64,000 bases of DNA from contig BSBN01001359.1 of assembly GCA_027924645.1 (NCBI GenBank), positions 11,636,001-11,700,000 on the forward strand, in the 5' to 3' direction. The DNA is from Cunninghamia lanceolata. Taxonomy: Eukaryota; Streptophyta; Pinopsida; Cupressales; Cupressaceae. Numbering within the stretch: the stretch's first letter is position 1; each line of letters starts with the position of its first letter. The position numbers and the translations under genes are program-made. Under the pieces are notes generated by a model. The model saw only the letters and a program-made list of their open reading frames with translations, was not told the origin of the DNA and made no database searches. Of the stretch, positions 23,786 through 35,730 are shown piece by piece.

Positions 23786-25334
23786 TGTTGAAATGCACCA
23801 GAAAACTAAGTTGGGGGGGTGAATCAGTTGTCATAAAAACCTAAACACTTCTTCACTTACACATTAATCACTTATCCATAATTATTATGATATAACAATG
23901 AATGCATGAAATCAGAAACTTAAACACAGATGCAACATTATACACAAGAGACACTAGATTTTTATGTGGAAAACCCCAAGGTGGGGAAAAACCACAGAGA
24001 GGATTAGCTCTCAAAAATATTGCAATCTCTGAAAAATGATGTCCAGGCTTGGTCACTCCACGGGCCCAGAACATACTGGCTCACTGCCATGAACCACAGC
24101 TAGGTCTAGCAGGCTCACTACCTCAACCCTAAACCTAGAAAGATTACAATAAGGGTTGTTAAACCCTAAGTGCTATTAAACCCTACTAGTGGCTCACTAC
24201 CAGGCTCACTGCCAAAATCACCATCTTCTTTATGTCTGAGATTATTGAAGTACAATAGTTCCTCTACTCTGTTCTGCCTTATCTCATCGCCCTTTTCCTT
24301 ATCTTCCCATTTCGCTCAAGGACACCTTTTCCATGACTCAATCAAAAGTATTTATACACTTCATTAACCTTGGAATGATCATCAAGGTCGGCATTACAAT
24401 CACCAACCATTGGAACAATCTCTAAGGTCAGTATTACAAACATTTACAAAATAGGTCCTAACCTATTACAACATTATGCAAAGGAAATGAAGTAAAGATG
24501 TATGTGGATCATGCCACACCTTAGCTGGGACTCAAACACAATCTTCCACACCACAACACGCTTCCACAATCTTCAAGGAATCTCTACTATTACTGGAATT
24601 AACCAAGTTGGCTAAGACTGGTTACACGCTACATTATCTGGGAACAATCTTCAAACATGATCTCAATTCCTTAACACAGACCAATGTCAAGATAGGAACA
24701 TGATTAGGAGACATCCACAAGAACATTATAATCATCAGGAGTAACCGTATGAACGTTAACCACTTTAGCCATAGGAATCTTCTCACTGGAACACATGAAC
24801 TTCACTGTCTTCAACTGACATTAAAGAAAGATAGCTTACAGACCACCAAAACATGAACCACTGAAATTGTAGGCACTTATCATCATCCCATACTTCCCTC
24901 TAGAATCGCAGAAAAAAATATTTTATTGTGGAGGAATGCGGAGCAAAATACTTTCTCCCTGTCACTAGAGAATAATCAGAGAAAGCAGGTTTTACTCTAG
25001 CGGACGCAACTCTCTTAATTATTCATACTAGAGGCTCAAACTCATGATTTAGCATCTTTAGACATCCCTTTAAATAACTTCTAATCTATAGACCAAGATA
25101 TTCAACCAGCAAGAAATGGGGAGCAATCTACCAGACTATTCTTCAACATACAACTCACTGTCTATACTGCACTTCACTGTAACTCACTTGTTTCTTCCGG
25201 AGGGGCCAGTTTTCTCAATATCCTCAACATACAAAGCTTCTAAACAAGTAATAGAATAGGACATAGTTGATACCAATGACAACAAAGAAATGTCGACATC
25301 AATGACAACACCGATTAGGCACATACTTGCAATA
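23786..25334 (-). repeat. Cop-F 5' LTR
   Basis: The plus strand runs from TGTTGAAATGCACC to ACTTGCAATA. The minus-strand start TATTGCAAGTATG is the same as the start of the partial LTR at 63689, so the family often has TA rather than TG at this end. Confidence 0.9.
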
Positions 25335-25407
25335 GGTTTTTTATGCTGATTTTGTTAAGTGGGAGTTTTGTAGAGAAATCAATTTGAAATCTTATTACAG
25401 ATTTAAG

Positions 25408-28400
25408 ATGGCAAGCACATCCAGAATAATAGATATTGAGAAGTTCAATGGTGGCAATTTTGAGTTGTGGAAACTCAAAATGGAAGATTTGCTCGTAGAT
25501 CATGAGTTATGGACTGTAGTGTCCTCTAACAAACCATCAACAACCTCACAAGATGATTGGGATGCAATGGACTAGAAGGCCAAAAGTATGATCAGACTAT
25601 ACTTGGCTGATTCAGTTCTCTTGAATGTCCATGAAGAGAAGACAACAAAACTTCTGTGGAAGAAGCTTGGTGAAATTTATCAAGGGAAATCTCTGGTAAA
25701 TAAGTTATTCCTGAAGAAGAAGCTATACTCTGAAGATGGAGGAAGGAGCGTCTGTTGCAGATCATTTGAATACATTTAACATGATCATTGCATAGTTGAT
25801 GTATGTTGGTGTGAAAATTGAAGATGAGGATCATTGCATGCTCCTGTTGTGTTCGTTGCCTGACACATGGGATCACCTGGTAATGGTTGTTGGGAGTACA
25901 ACAACCACTTTCCAGATGGAAAAGGTGGTTGCTTCACTGCTTTCAGAAGAAATGCGGAGGAAATCTTCTGAGATGGCCAAGGAGGCCCTTGCTGTTAGGG
26001 GAAGATCGAAGGAGAAAGGCAAGAAGAAAGACAAGAAGTCTAGATCCAAGTCAAAGGGGAGATCAAAGTATCCTGGTCAAAAGTCCAAGGTGAAATGTTG
26101 GAACTGTGGGCAGATTGGACATATCTGGAAAGATTGCAAAGAGGAGAAAAAGAAGAAAAAGAAGAACAATTCTTTTGATAATGATTCTTCTCAGAGTGAA
26201 GCAGATGCCTTCATTGCAGCCTTGGTGACTCAGGCATCGGATGATGTTTGGCTAATTGACTCAGGTGCATCCTTTCACATGACCTCTCATAGAAATTGGT
26301 TTTTGAAGTATGAAGAATACAAGGGTGAAAGGGTGTATCTGGGTGATGATTCTCACTTGGAAATTGTTGGTCATGGAAGAGTCAAAATTAAGTCTCCTGA
26401 TGGAAGAATAAAAGGAATCAATGATGTAATGCATATACCAGGTCTGGCTCGTAATTTTATTTCTGTAAGTAAGTTGAATGATGTTGGCATGCAAGTTTCT
26501 TTCTCGAATGGTGGTTGTAAAATGACTAGAGACTCAATGGTACTGGCCAAGGGTGCACGCATAAGCACTCTATACAAGTTGGACACACTTGTTGTTCAAT
26601 GTAACAATGTCTCTTCAAAGTCAAACAAAGCCGCACATGCTGGGAAGGAGAACGACATTCCTCTGGGTGAGAACTCCTTGGAGGTGAAACTCCTAGCTAA
26701 GAAAACCATGTTGTGGCATCATAGACTCAGCCACATAGGGAAAAAAGGCTTAAACTCCTCAAGTGAAAAACAAAAACCTGGTTGAAGGGCTTGATGATTG
26801 TAACCTTAAGTTTGATTTTTGCAAACATTGCATTTATGGAAAGCAACACCATGTTTCTTTTTACTCTAGTCCTCATAAATCTTTTGGCATACTGGATTAT
26901 GTTCACTTTGATGTATTTGGTCTAGTGAATGTTCCTTCATTATCAAAATCTAAATATTATGTTTCATTTATAGATGATTATTTGAGAAAGGCATTTGTGT
27001 ATTTTCTAAAAAGTAAATCAGAAGTGTTCAGTCAATTTAAGGAGTTTAAAACCTTGGTAGAAAATTAGACTGGTAGAAAAATTAAATGCTTGAGGACAGA
27101 TAATGGTAGTGAATTTTGTTCTACAGATTTTGAAAGGTATTGCAAAGACCATGGAATTAAAAGGCATAAAACTACACCTTACACTCCACAGCAGAATGGA
27201 GTTACTGAAAGGTTGAATAGGATGCTGATGGAAAGGGTAAGAAGTATGTTGACCAGTGTTGGCCTGGAGCAGAAGTTCTGGGCTGAGGCTGTGGCTACAG
27301 CATGTTACTTGGTTAATCGTTCTCCTTCTTCGGCACTTGTCAACAAAACACCTTTGGAAGCATGGTCTGGTAAGAAGCCCCCTTTAAGATACATTAGAGT
27401 CTAGTAAGAAGCAAATGTGTTGAATGAGAAAAGATCTAAATTGGAAAACAAGGCTGTAAAATGTATCTTTATTGGTTACAGCATTGGTGTGAAAGGATGC
27501 AAGCTTTGGAATCTTGTTACTGAGAAGGTATTGTATAGCAGAAGTGTAATCTTTTGTGAGCTAAAATCTTCTACAGTGGATCTACAACTAGAGGTAAAAG
27601 AAGCAGAAAAGAAAAAGGAAGTAGTTAAAATTCCTCTAACTCTAGATAAAGAGGAACTACGAATTCCAAGTGTACCTGAAAGTGAGGAGAGCTCTAGCAG
27701 CTCTGAAAATTCTAAACAAGAAGAAGAACCTCAGCCTCAGTTTGTGAGGAGGTCTACACATGAGAAGCGGCAACCTGAAAGGTTTGGATATTCTATGTTG
27801 GATTCTAGTTGTGCTTATGCTTTGATTACTAACACTAATGAGCCTAGAACTATTAGAGAGGCTATTGATATGTCTAATTTAGATTCCTGGCTGAAAGCCA
27901 TGAATGGGGAAATGACATCATTGAAAAAGAATGAAACTTGGGATTTGGTACCTTTGCCTGAAGGTTGAAAACCTGTTAGCTGTAAATGGGTATTTAAAAA
28001 GAAAATTGGTCTAGATGGCAGTGTTGAAAAGTATAAATCTAGGTTGGTCATGAAAGGTTATTCCTAGGTAGAGGGAATTGATTATGGAGAAATATTTTCC
28101 CCTGTAGCTAAGATGACATCTATCAGATTTCTATTGTCACTTGCAATATCGTATGACTTAGAGATCGAGCAGATGGATGTGACAACAACATTTCTTCATG
28201 GAGATTTGGAAGAAGAAATTTATATGTCCCAGCTTGAGCACTTCGTTGAAAAAGGTAAAGAAAATCTAGTTTGTAAGTTAAAGAAATCTTTGTATGGTTT
28301 AAAATAATCACCTAGAATGTGGTACCAAAAGTTTGACACGTTTGTGTTATCATTGGGATTTGTGAGATCAAAATTAGATCATTGTGTGTACAATAAAATA

Positions 28401-29423
28401 GAAAATGATCGTTTACTTATTATTGCCCTATATGTGGATGATATGTTGTTCATTAGGAATGGTAAGGGTATGATTTCATAATTAAAATCTCAATTGTCAG
28501 CACAGTTTGAAATGAAATATTTAAGTGCAACTAGGTATATTCTGGGGATGGAAATTAGAAGGGATAGGGCAAATAGAAAACTTTGGCTCAGCCAGAGCAA
28601 GTCTATTAATTCTGTCATAGAGAGATTTAATATGATAGATTACAAGAAACTAGTTGTTACAGTGTTGCAGGGAACAAAGCTATCTATTGAAGATTGTCCA
28701 AAATCTCCTACCGAGATGGAGGACATGACCAGGGTGCCTTATGAAGGTGCAATTGGTAGTTTAATGTATGCAATGGTCTATACAAGGCCAAACATTACCC
28801 AAGAAGTGGGAGTACTTAGTCAGTTTATGGCTAATCTAGGAAGGTCGCATTGGGATGCTATGAAAAGAGTCTTTATATATTTGAAGGTTACCTCAGAGTA
28901 CGCCTTGTGTTATCATGGTAACTCTGTTGGATCATAGAGATCTATTAGCATTATTGGATTTGAGGATTCTGATTGGGCAAGGGACATTGACAGAAGAAGA
29001 TCCATCAGTGGATATGTATTCACGTTGTTTGGTGGTGCAGTTAGTTGGATGAGCAAGCGGCAAGCTATAATCTCTTTATCTACTACTGAGGTGGAGTACA
29101 TGGCAGAAACTCATGCCTATAAGGAAGCCATTTGGATTAGACATTTGTGTTTTGATATTGGGTTTAATGCAAGGAAAATTACTATCTGTTGTGATAGTCA
29201 AAGTGCTATTTATTTGGTGAAAAATCCTACTTTCCATGCCAAGACGAAGCATATTGATGTTCAGTACCATTTTGTTCGTGATATGGTGGAGGATGGAAAG
29301 GTTAATCTAGAAAAAGTGGATACTCTGGAGAATGATGCCGATGCATTGACAAAGCCTGTGAGCACAGACAAGTTCAGGTGGTGTGCCAGTTCAATGGGCC
29401 TTGGGGCCTATGATATTCAGTAA
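25408..29423 (+). pseudogene. Cop-E gag-pol, broken
   Basis: Chosen start: ATG at 25408 (MASTSRIIDIEKFNG), shared with Cop-G. Parts in order: gag (25408-26060), knuckle CWNCGQIGHIWKDC (about 26095-26140), protease DSGASFHM (26258-26281), gag-pre-integrase with WHHRLSHIG (near 26715), integrase with RTDNGSEF (27091-27114, catalytic Asp kept) and TPQQNGVTERL (near 27185), RT with YVDDM (28431-28445), RNase H (29040-29330). Breaks: TAG at 25573, a deletion of about 2 bp near 25733, a frameshift near 26755, TAG near 27066, stops near 27403, 27966, 28065, 28305 and 28935. It ends MGLGAYDIQ at 29423. Confidence 0.9.
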
Positions 29424-29469
29424 TTTTGAGTTTGGAAGAAGCTAGTAAGTTCTTCATCAAGTGGGAGCA
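29424..29469 (+). promoter_or_regulatory. Cop-E 3' tail and polypurine tract
   Basis: AAGTGGGAGC (29459-29468) abuts the 3' LTR. The sister Cop-G has the equivalent ACAAGTGGGAGAT next to its LTR. Confidence 0.75.
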
Positions 29470-30212
29470 TATTAGAAAATGTGCCTCAAATTACTGGCTT
29501 GATATTCTATTTGTAGCGTGTGTTTATTCCTTCATTGGCCTAATTGGTCACTTTCGATGGAACCTTCTACATAGTCTCTTTAATGGCCCGTTAAGCCTTG
29601 TTGCTGTGTCATTATGAAGTCTGTCGGTGGGAGTTAACCTTTTCAATGGGAGATGGTTGTATTGTTGGGATAGTATTCCAAGTCTCTTCAATGAGCCAAT
29701 GGTCTTGGTCAATGCAGTCCGTAGCCCCACGGTGTCATTGGTAGGACCCAGTCTGTACCTCTGCAATAATGAGGGGGACACCAAGCGGTGGTGACATGGA
29801 TGCCACGTGTGTTGGTAGTGGGGACCACAGTGGTACATGTAAAGTATATCAGTAAGACATCTTCATATCAGTGGGAGGTGATATGCAATCCCCCCGATAT
29901 GACTGATATGTTTGACTTCGCAAGCCTGCAGGCTCCATGGTGGGGCCCGATCAATGTCGTGTGGGAGTGCGCTAATGGATGATGTCGATGGAAGGTATAT
30001 GACTCAGTGACATGGAAGCTGATATGGGTGCCACCTAGATGGTGAGGACCATGGTCAAATCTTGGCCAATAATAACTATATCGCTGTGACATTGAGATTT
30101 CGGTGAGAGACTAATTGTTGTCTCTTCGATGTCTCTAATACGAAGTGTTGGTGAAGCTTGGAGTACCAAGACTCTTGTCGAAGGGACACAAGGAATTCAA
30201 AGAGAGACTATC

Positions 30213-31155
30213 TGTAGACACCCAAATTTGTCCCAATTTGTCCATGTCTTGTAACACCTTGATAAAAACATCACTTAGACATCATGTAGCATTTTGTCTT
30301 AATCCCACTCTTAATCCCATTTATGCATTAGCCAATTAATTAAATAAATTTTATTTATTTAATTAATTTCCACATCATATCTTATCTCATCCTATTCATT
30401 TATCCAATTAATTAAATAAATATTTATTTATTTATTTAATATCCAACTCATATCCCAACTAATTCAAATATTTTATTTGAATTAAGTTCTCATCATAAGC
30501 CGACCTTCCAATTAATTAAATAAATTTTATTTATTTAATTAATTTATCTTATCATTTAGCTGACATGTGTGCCTCTTTCATTTAAAAAGATAAGTGGTAC
30601 TATAGCCTTTTATTTAATATCTTTCACATGTAGTACTTTTTATGTACACAAGCACACATGAGCCCTATTCTCCTTGCCACTTGTCAAATGACTACAACTC
30701 CCTTGAAGAGTGGGAATAACTAATTAATCCTAGCCATCCACATCAATCATTTAGCTTTTTAATCTCAACCATTCATTTGAACCAAGCCTTTCCTATAAAT
30801 CAAACCCCTCACAAGCCATTAGTAGGCATTGAGCTTCAAGTACCATTATTCTGTCAAAATATCATTAGAGCCTTTGCATCCTTCAACTATCATCCTCATA
30901 TCATCTTCATCTTAATGTTATGCTGTAGAAGTGAGCACCCAACATTCTTCCAACAATAATCCTTCAAAATCTTGCATGCTCATGCGAGGTAGAGAAGAGC
31001 AATGGAGATAAATTGAGCATAGCGTGGAGATCGGTTTGCATTTACATTTGTTATTTTGATTTTCATGTTGTCTTGTGCTTCATTGTGCATTGCTAGGGTT
31101 TTTATCATTGCTGTTTATTCATTTGCCTTGATTTGCAATTTTACCCTAACATACA
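30213..31155. repeat. Solo LTR (943 bp) inside the Cop-E 3' LTR
   Basis: It begins TGTAGACACCCAAATTTG and ends CCCTAACATACA, with the 5-bp duplication CTATC at 30208-30212 and 31156-31160. The undisturbed 5' LTR of Cop-E confirms the empty site. No internal coding or primer site is present, as expected for a recombined solo LTR. Ends of this type are common for Gypsy LTRs; the exact family is not certain. Confidence 0.9.
30334..30544. repeat. Three AT-only palindromes in the solo LTR
   Basis: Arms AATTAATTAAATAAA and TTTATTTAATTAATT form perfect 15-bp palindromes at 30334-30368 and 30510-30544. A third, imperfect copy starts at 30406. They could cruciform or act as scaffold-attachment-like sequence; this is inference. 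Confidence 0.85.
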
Positions 31156-31713
31156 CTATCTAGGGTCTCTTCAAAAGTTTTGACAAGGGCAGTGATAGTT
31201 ATGTTTTGTTCGACGGTTTGACGTGCCTCCGATAGTTAAAATGAATTGTGACCGTTTGCTACAAGAACTGAATTGAATAGTTTCTGGGATAGTAGAGAAT
31301 GTAGAACGAATGCTTGGTTGGTAACTAGATGATATAACCTGCATTGTAACTATGCGTGATCATCAATTTTGTTCAATTGGATCAAAGAGGTTGAACAAGG
31401 GAATTGCAATACTGCTGAAGTTGAAGTTGTGAATTAACATCTGGAAGCATAAGTCTGTAACTTTGTATGTAAACAATATTTTACTATAATACATAGTGAC
31501 TTTTCTTGGTGTGTGGATTTTTCTCTCATAAAGGGTTTTCCCATGTAAATCTGGTGTTGATTTGTGTATGTCTCTTAATTGTTTACTCTGTTATTCTGAT
31601 TAATGTGCATCTTTAATGAATTGTAATTGGAAATTGAAAGTACTATATGCATCTCTCTTCTAAAAATTTGGCATTAAGAAGGTGTTTCCGCACTTAGCTT
31701 TCCTTACAGTTCT

Positions 31714-32546
31714 TCTTAAGAAGATGTTTTAGTTCATCAATATTCTTCTTATAACAAGAATGTTCTTCATGTCCATTCCTCTTGCAATATGCACAAGTAG
31801 ACTTCTCCTTCTTAGATGAGTCCTCTTTTGAAGAGAATTTGTTTTGTGCTTGATCCGTGTGTGGATTTTTCTTAGTTTTCTTTTGTTTCTTGTTAGAAGG
31901 ACCTGACTCTTTTTGTCCCTTAGGTTGACTAGCCAACAAGGCGTCTATGATGGCTTAATGATACCCATAGATAGAAGCTTCTATTGTTCATGCATTAACA
32001 TTTCAGAAAAAGGTGCGAATGAAGGCATAGTGTATCATCTCCCATAGTTATCCTGTGAGTGTGAAAGCTAGAAACAAAAGTAGCAAATTCAAGACCAAGT
32101 TTGTTTAGTACATTATAGATTAACTGAATGTCCTTTTTCTTAATACCACATGCTTTACATTTTGCTCTCAAATCATTAACCTTAGTTATTTAATCCTGGA
32201 TGTTGCCAAAGTTCTTAGGATCAAGGCTCATCAAATCATTGTCAATCTAATAGCCTCTAACTTCATCAGTTTTACCATAAAATGTTTTCAATTTTTCCCA
32301 AGCATCATGTGAATTTGTACATGCTTCAATCTAAAACATAAGATCAAGGGAAACAAAGCTACGAAGACATCCAAGAGCCTTAGTATGTTCAAGCATCCAT
32401 TTTATCTTTTCCTTATCATCTGTAGGTTCAACTACCTTTTGTTCAACATATAGAGTATACCCAAGTTGCATTAAGGCATTCCATGCATGTTGATGCCAAG
32501 TTACATAATTATAAAGTGTTAGCAATGGAACCTTAAAATGATCCAT
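31714..32546 (-). pseudogene. Cop-D gag, N-terminal part and zinc knuckle
   Basis: On the minus strand the frame starts near 32546 (MDHFKVPLLTLYNY) with the usual UBN2 start. It continues through WEKLKTFYG and DNDLMSLDP (about 32310-32200) to a region reading FHTHRITMG, then the basic linker and the knuckle CAYCKRNGHEEHSC (about 31800-31755). Stops are present at about 32330, 32250 and 32190. The frame is cut at 31713 by Cop-E and continues at 16461. Confidence 0.8.
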
Positions 32547-33841
32547 GTGTGCAGGAAAAGAGGAGCACAAGCAATCAGATCAAAAAACACAACAAGAGAC
32601 CCCCCTTTTTCACTCAATAAAGAATCCCCCCAACAAAAAATGATTGGCACTTTATAGATCAATGCGTTTACAATGTTAGAGTTGCTTTCCAGAGTTTTAC
32701 AAATGTCCAAAATGGACCCAAATACTGAAAGTATAAAATTATCTTTGAATGAGAACCTCAAACTAGCACCAATATGTAGTGCTTAGAAAAATATCCACTT
32801 TAAAAAAAAAGAATCACCTCGATCTAAGGTCGTATGTGAAAGTTACAGGCGTTTGAAGTTTAGAAGATGAGAACTGTCCTTCAAATCTAATGAGAAAACT
32901 AAATTTCTGGAAAATAGGAATCACCTGAGCCAAAACCACTTTAACCACTGTGAAGAGCATGAAATTCTAGTCCTTTTCAAAAAACATTGCACTAAAAAAT
33001 GCCTCTGTATGGCCAAGAACAAGCCATTTGAAAATCAAGGGTAAAATGCAAAACTCCACTGGTGAGGGGTCTAAATTTTCAAAAATTTAGCTACCACCAA
33101 ATTTGGTGAAATTGCCACTATATTTAGATGTGCCACCAAAAGTAGCTATTGCTAGATAGTTTAGAACTCTACCAATTTTAGGATCCTTTGCTAAATTTAG
33201 ATCCTTTGCCAAAGTTGGCAGGATTGTCAATATAGCCGCTAAATCTAGCAGTGCCTCTAAAAATTCTGGTAACGTGGCACAAAGGCCAAGGTAGGTACAG
33301 GGCGTAGGAGAATTTTTCATTTTTTTTTATTGAATTCTTTTCTCAAAAATTGTGTCGTACCTTGTGTAGGTAGAGTCGTACGGCTCTCCCTGCTAAAAAA
33401 ACTTGCCCAAAAATCAACTTTTCCAAAATCAATGATTTGAGAGTTGATCTTAGGGTTTTTGGGCCTTCCAAACATGATGGCATAGTTTGTTTTGCCTAAA
33501 CATGCCCTGATTTTGAGCAGCACGTTGGATCTCCACATAAAATTATCTGCTTCAAACTTTCACAGATCTCGCCTTCAGTGTCTGATTTGGATGAAGTAAA
33601 AGCCTGATTTGACTTTTATAGCCATTCTAAACTCAATGGTGAGCTCAGAATATCTCTAGGAAGCTCTGATATACCTAAAAATGGCAAGTTGAGATACAGA
33701 ACCCCCAAAAAACTAAAATTTCTCTCAAAGGTTTTTGATTCTCCAGGTCATCATCAAATGCAAGAGAAGAGCATACTTTGCTTTCAAGAAAGAATAGGAC
33801 CCAAATTTCCTAAAAGATTGCTAACTCAAAACTCACAACCA
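32547..33841 (-). other. Cop-D leader between 5' LTR and gag
   Basis: About 1.3 kb with no domain. The piece 33080-33270 has repeated short motifs of the kind TTTGCCA and CTAAATTTAG. It is unusually long for a Copia leader. Confidence 0.5.
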
Positions 33842-33853
33842 GCTTTGATACCA
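33842..33853 (-). promoter_or_regulatory. Cop-D primer-binding site
   Basis: The minus strand reads TGGTATCAAAGC directly against the LTR, one base away from the standard Met-type Copia primer site. Confidence 0.8.
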
Positions 33854-35730
33854 TGTTAGATTTGGTTGTGAAGCCAGCAAAGATCAAAATGATTGAAGGA
33901 AAGCAAGAAAGAAACCCAGAGATGAATGATATTAGCACTCCCTTGCACTGACCTTCTTCAATAGCAAAAGGGAGAGGGAAGTGTTGTTTATATAGAAAAA
34001 TAAAGGCAAATAAAGCCAAGAGAGGTAATAACTCCCAATAGCCCAAAAATAGGTGAAAGTTATACCTACTTGGTAAATGCCAAATTACATGGTTGTACCT
34101 ACCTATATAAGATAAACAAATGGTTATGAGAGGTGGCAAATAAGTCCAAAAGAGGGTGTGAGGCTCAACTACCCAAAGGTGGGTAAGAGTGACACATGTG
34201 GCTGATGGATTATGCCATGTGTTCTCATATTAACCATGTCTTATATAACTGATGCAAACTCAGGATGGGAATCTTATCAGTTTGCCAATCCCAACAGCAC
34301 ACACACACACAAACAATTTGTCTTTTACTCAATCTAATTTATATGGAGCCACAGGAACAATAATTCATTTCAAGAATCAAATTTAGTCACAACAAATAAA
34401 AAAAAGACTTCCAGATTTTATTCAATTTTTAATCTCCATATATTCCAATGCGTTTACATTCCCATTATGCATCCTCTGTTCCGCAATCTATCTATACCTT
34501 GACTCTTGATTGCAATCTCTATGAAAATCTACATTCACATTTGTTTTACCTATCAATTTTATCTTCATTGTTCTTCTTTATTCAAGACCCCCTTCTCCTT
34601 TATTAGACAATGCCTCTGTTAGTTGTTCATTTCTCTATATTTTACTTGGCTAAAGCAGATCATAAAAGTCTCCCCCTCTCGCTATGCTTTTCTTTTCTAT
34701 ATTTTGTTCTTCTTTTCCCTTAGGGCCAAACCCCCTTTTTTTGGTATCAATTTGATTTATATATGAATATTGTTAACACCCATAGAATGGGCTCCCCTAT
34801 TCCTTGAGTCGATGCCCTTTCTAGTCTCTGGTACTCAAAACATCATACAATAGAAACACTCCCACGCAAGTAGGTCTTAATTATATTTGCACACATCATA
34901 AATATGTCTTATTCCCCAAAAAGAAGAGTCTTTAGCTATAACAAAATAAATTGCAAGGGTAAACTCAACATTCTGTCATGGATCCACTTAGAGATAGATT
35001 GAATGGCACCATAATAACACAATTTCACACTTTATGCAGCCAATCGACGCCTTATTGAAGACTTCCAATGAGACATGATTGTTATCCAAAAGAAATTTCA
35101 GCTAGCAACCAATAATTCACATGCAATTGGTCCTTTTGACTCCTTCAAAGTAGTCACCCCAATCAACCTTTCTTTGTTATTACAGTTGTTGTTAATAACT
35201 TATGGATTTCAATTTGTTTTCTCAGCCACTTCAGATATATACTCAACTCACCAATTTGCACCTTTTCTATGTATTGTAATATATACATACATATGGTATT
35301 GTGAACGGGAAAATCAAGTTCTAATTTGAATTCAACAAACATCACAAATAGGAAACTATGGTATTGTCAATGAATAAAACTAAGTACACAATGAAACTGA
35401 CATCTGAAATTACATTTCTTCCAAAATTGCATACCAAGATCAACAAAATGTCAGAATGGAACCATAACAACTCCAAAGATTTTTATCATCGACAATATCA
35501 ATGAGTTGAAATACTTTGAAAAAAAACACACGCCAGTCTGACACAACAAACACAATTGAAACAACAAATAATGAAACCAAATCAAAATTGATTCAAACAT
35601 TCTTTTTGGTCGACGCAAGATAGCCTGTGAGCCTGGGTGCTTCTGTGCCAATAACCTAAACAAGCTTAATATATGTGTAGGAAAAATAAATATTCCCTAA
35701 CATAAGGAAAATAAAAAACCTACACTAACA
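33854..35730 (-). repeat. Cop-D 5' LTR, split by a solo LTR
   Basis: The plus strand runs from TGTTAGATTTGG to CCTACACTAACA. The outer parts 33854-34249 and 35651-35730 match the 473-bp left LTR; the middle is an insertion. Confidence 0.85.
34250..35650. repeat. Solo LTR or TRIM-like insert (1,401 bp) in the Cop-D 5' LTR
   Basis: It begins TGATGCAAACTCAGG and ends CTTCTGTGCCA, with the 5-bp duplication ATAAC at 34245-34249 and 35651-35655. TG...CA ends and a 5-bp duplication indicate an LTR. There is a short CA microsatellite near 34299-34310. No coding frame in it is convincing. Orientation cannot be fixed from this copy alone. Confidence 0.8.

Larger units (their letters stand above)
17806..25334 (-). 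mobile_element. Cop-F: Sirevirus-like Copia element nested in Cop-E
   Basis: The left (3') LTR is 17806-19318, the right (5') LTR 23786-25334. The duplication GGTTT lies at 17801-17805 and 25335-25339. The primer site is next to the right LTR (plus 23772-23783) and five polypurine-like tracts lie next to the left LTR. The gag-pol order is complete with a handful of stops and at least one frameshift, so it is inactive but not ancient. Multiple polypurine tracts and the DSGCSHHM protease motif point to the Sirevirus side of Ty1/Copia. Confidence 0.9.
16462..31708 (+). mobile_element. Cop-E: Tork/Tnt1-like Copia element nested in Cop-D
   Basis: The 5' LTR is 16462-17753, the primer site TGGTATCAGAGC is 17756-17767, and the 3' LTR is 29470-31708. 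The 5-bp duplication GTTCT lies at 16457-16461 and 31709-31713. A full gag-pol order is present (25408-29423) but broken by stops and frameshifts. It is interrupted by Cop-F (17806-25334), just downstream of the primer site, and by a solo LTR in its 3' LTR (30213-31155). Its proteins are closely like those of Cop-G. Confidence 0.9.
29470..31708 (+). repeat. Cop-E 3' LTR, split by a solo LTR
   Basis: It starts TATTAGAAAATG (the TG of the 5' copy has become TA) and ends CTTTCCTTACA. The halves 29470-30212 and 31156-31708 together match 16462-17753. Confidence 0.9.
14408..35730 (-). mobile_element. Cop-D: gag-protease-only Copia element, host of the nest
   Basis: LTRs lie at 14408-14880 and 33854-35730. 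The left boundary shows the polypurine tract (plus CCCCCCTT at 14881) and the right shows a Met-type primer site (plus 33842-33853, read on the minus strand TGGTATCAAAGC). Once Cop-E (16462-31708) is set aside, the internal region is only about 3.7 kb and encodes gag and a protease-like stretch but no integrase or reverse transcriptase. LINE sequence flanks both sides. The expected target-site duplication is not clean (CCTTT versus TTTTG). Confidence 0.8.

Noticed and set aside
35075..35329. 84-codon open stretch in the solo LTR at 34250-35650
   Set aside because: No recognisable motif, inside an LTR; best read as chance.
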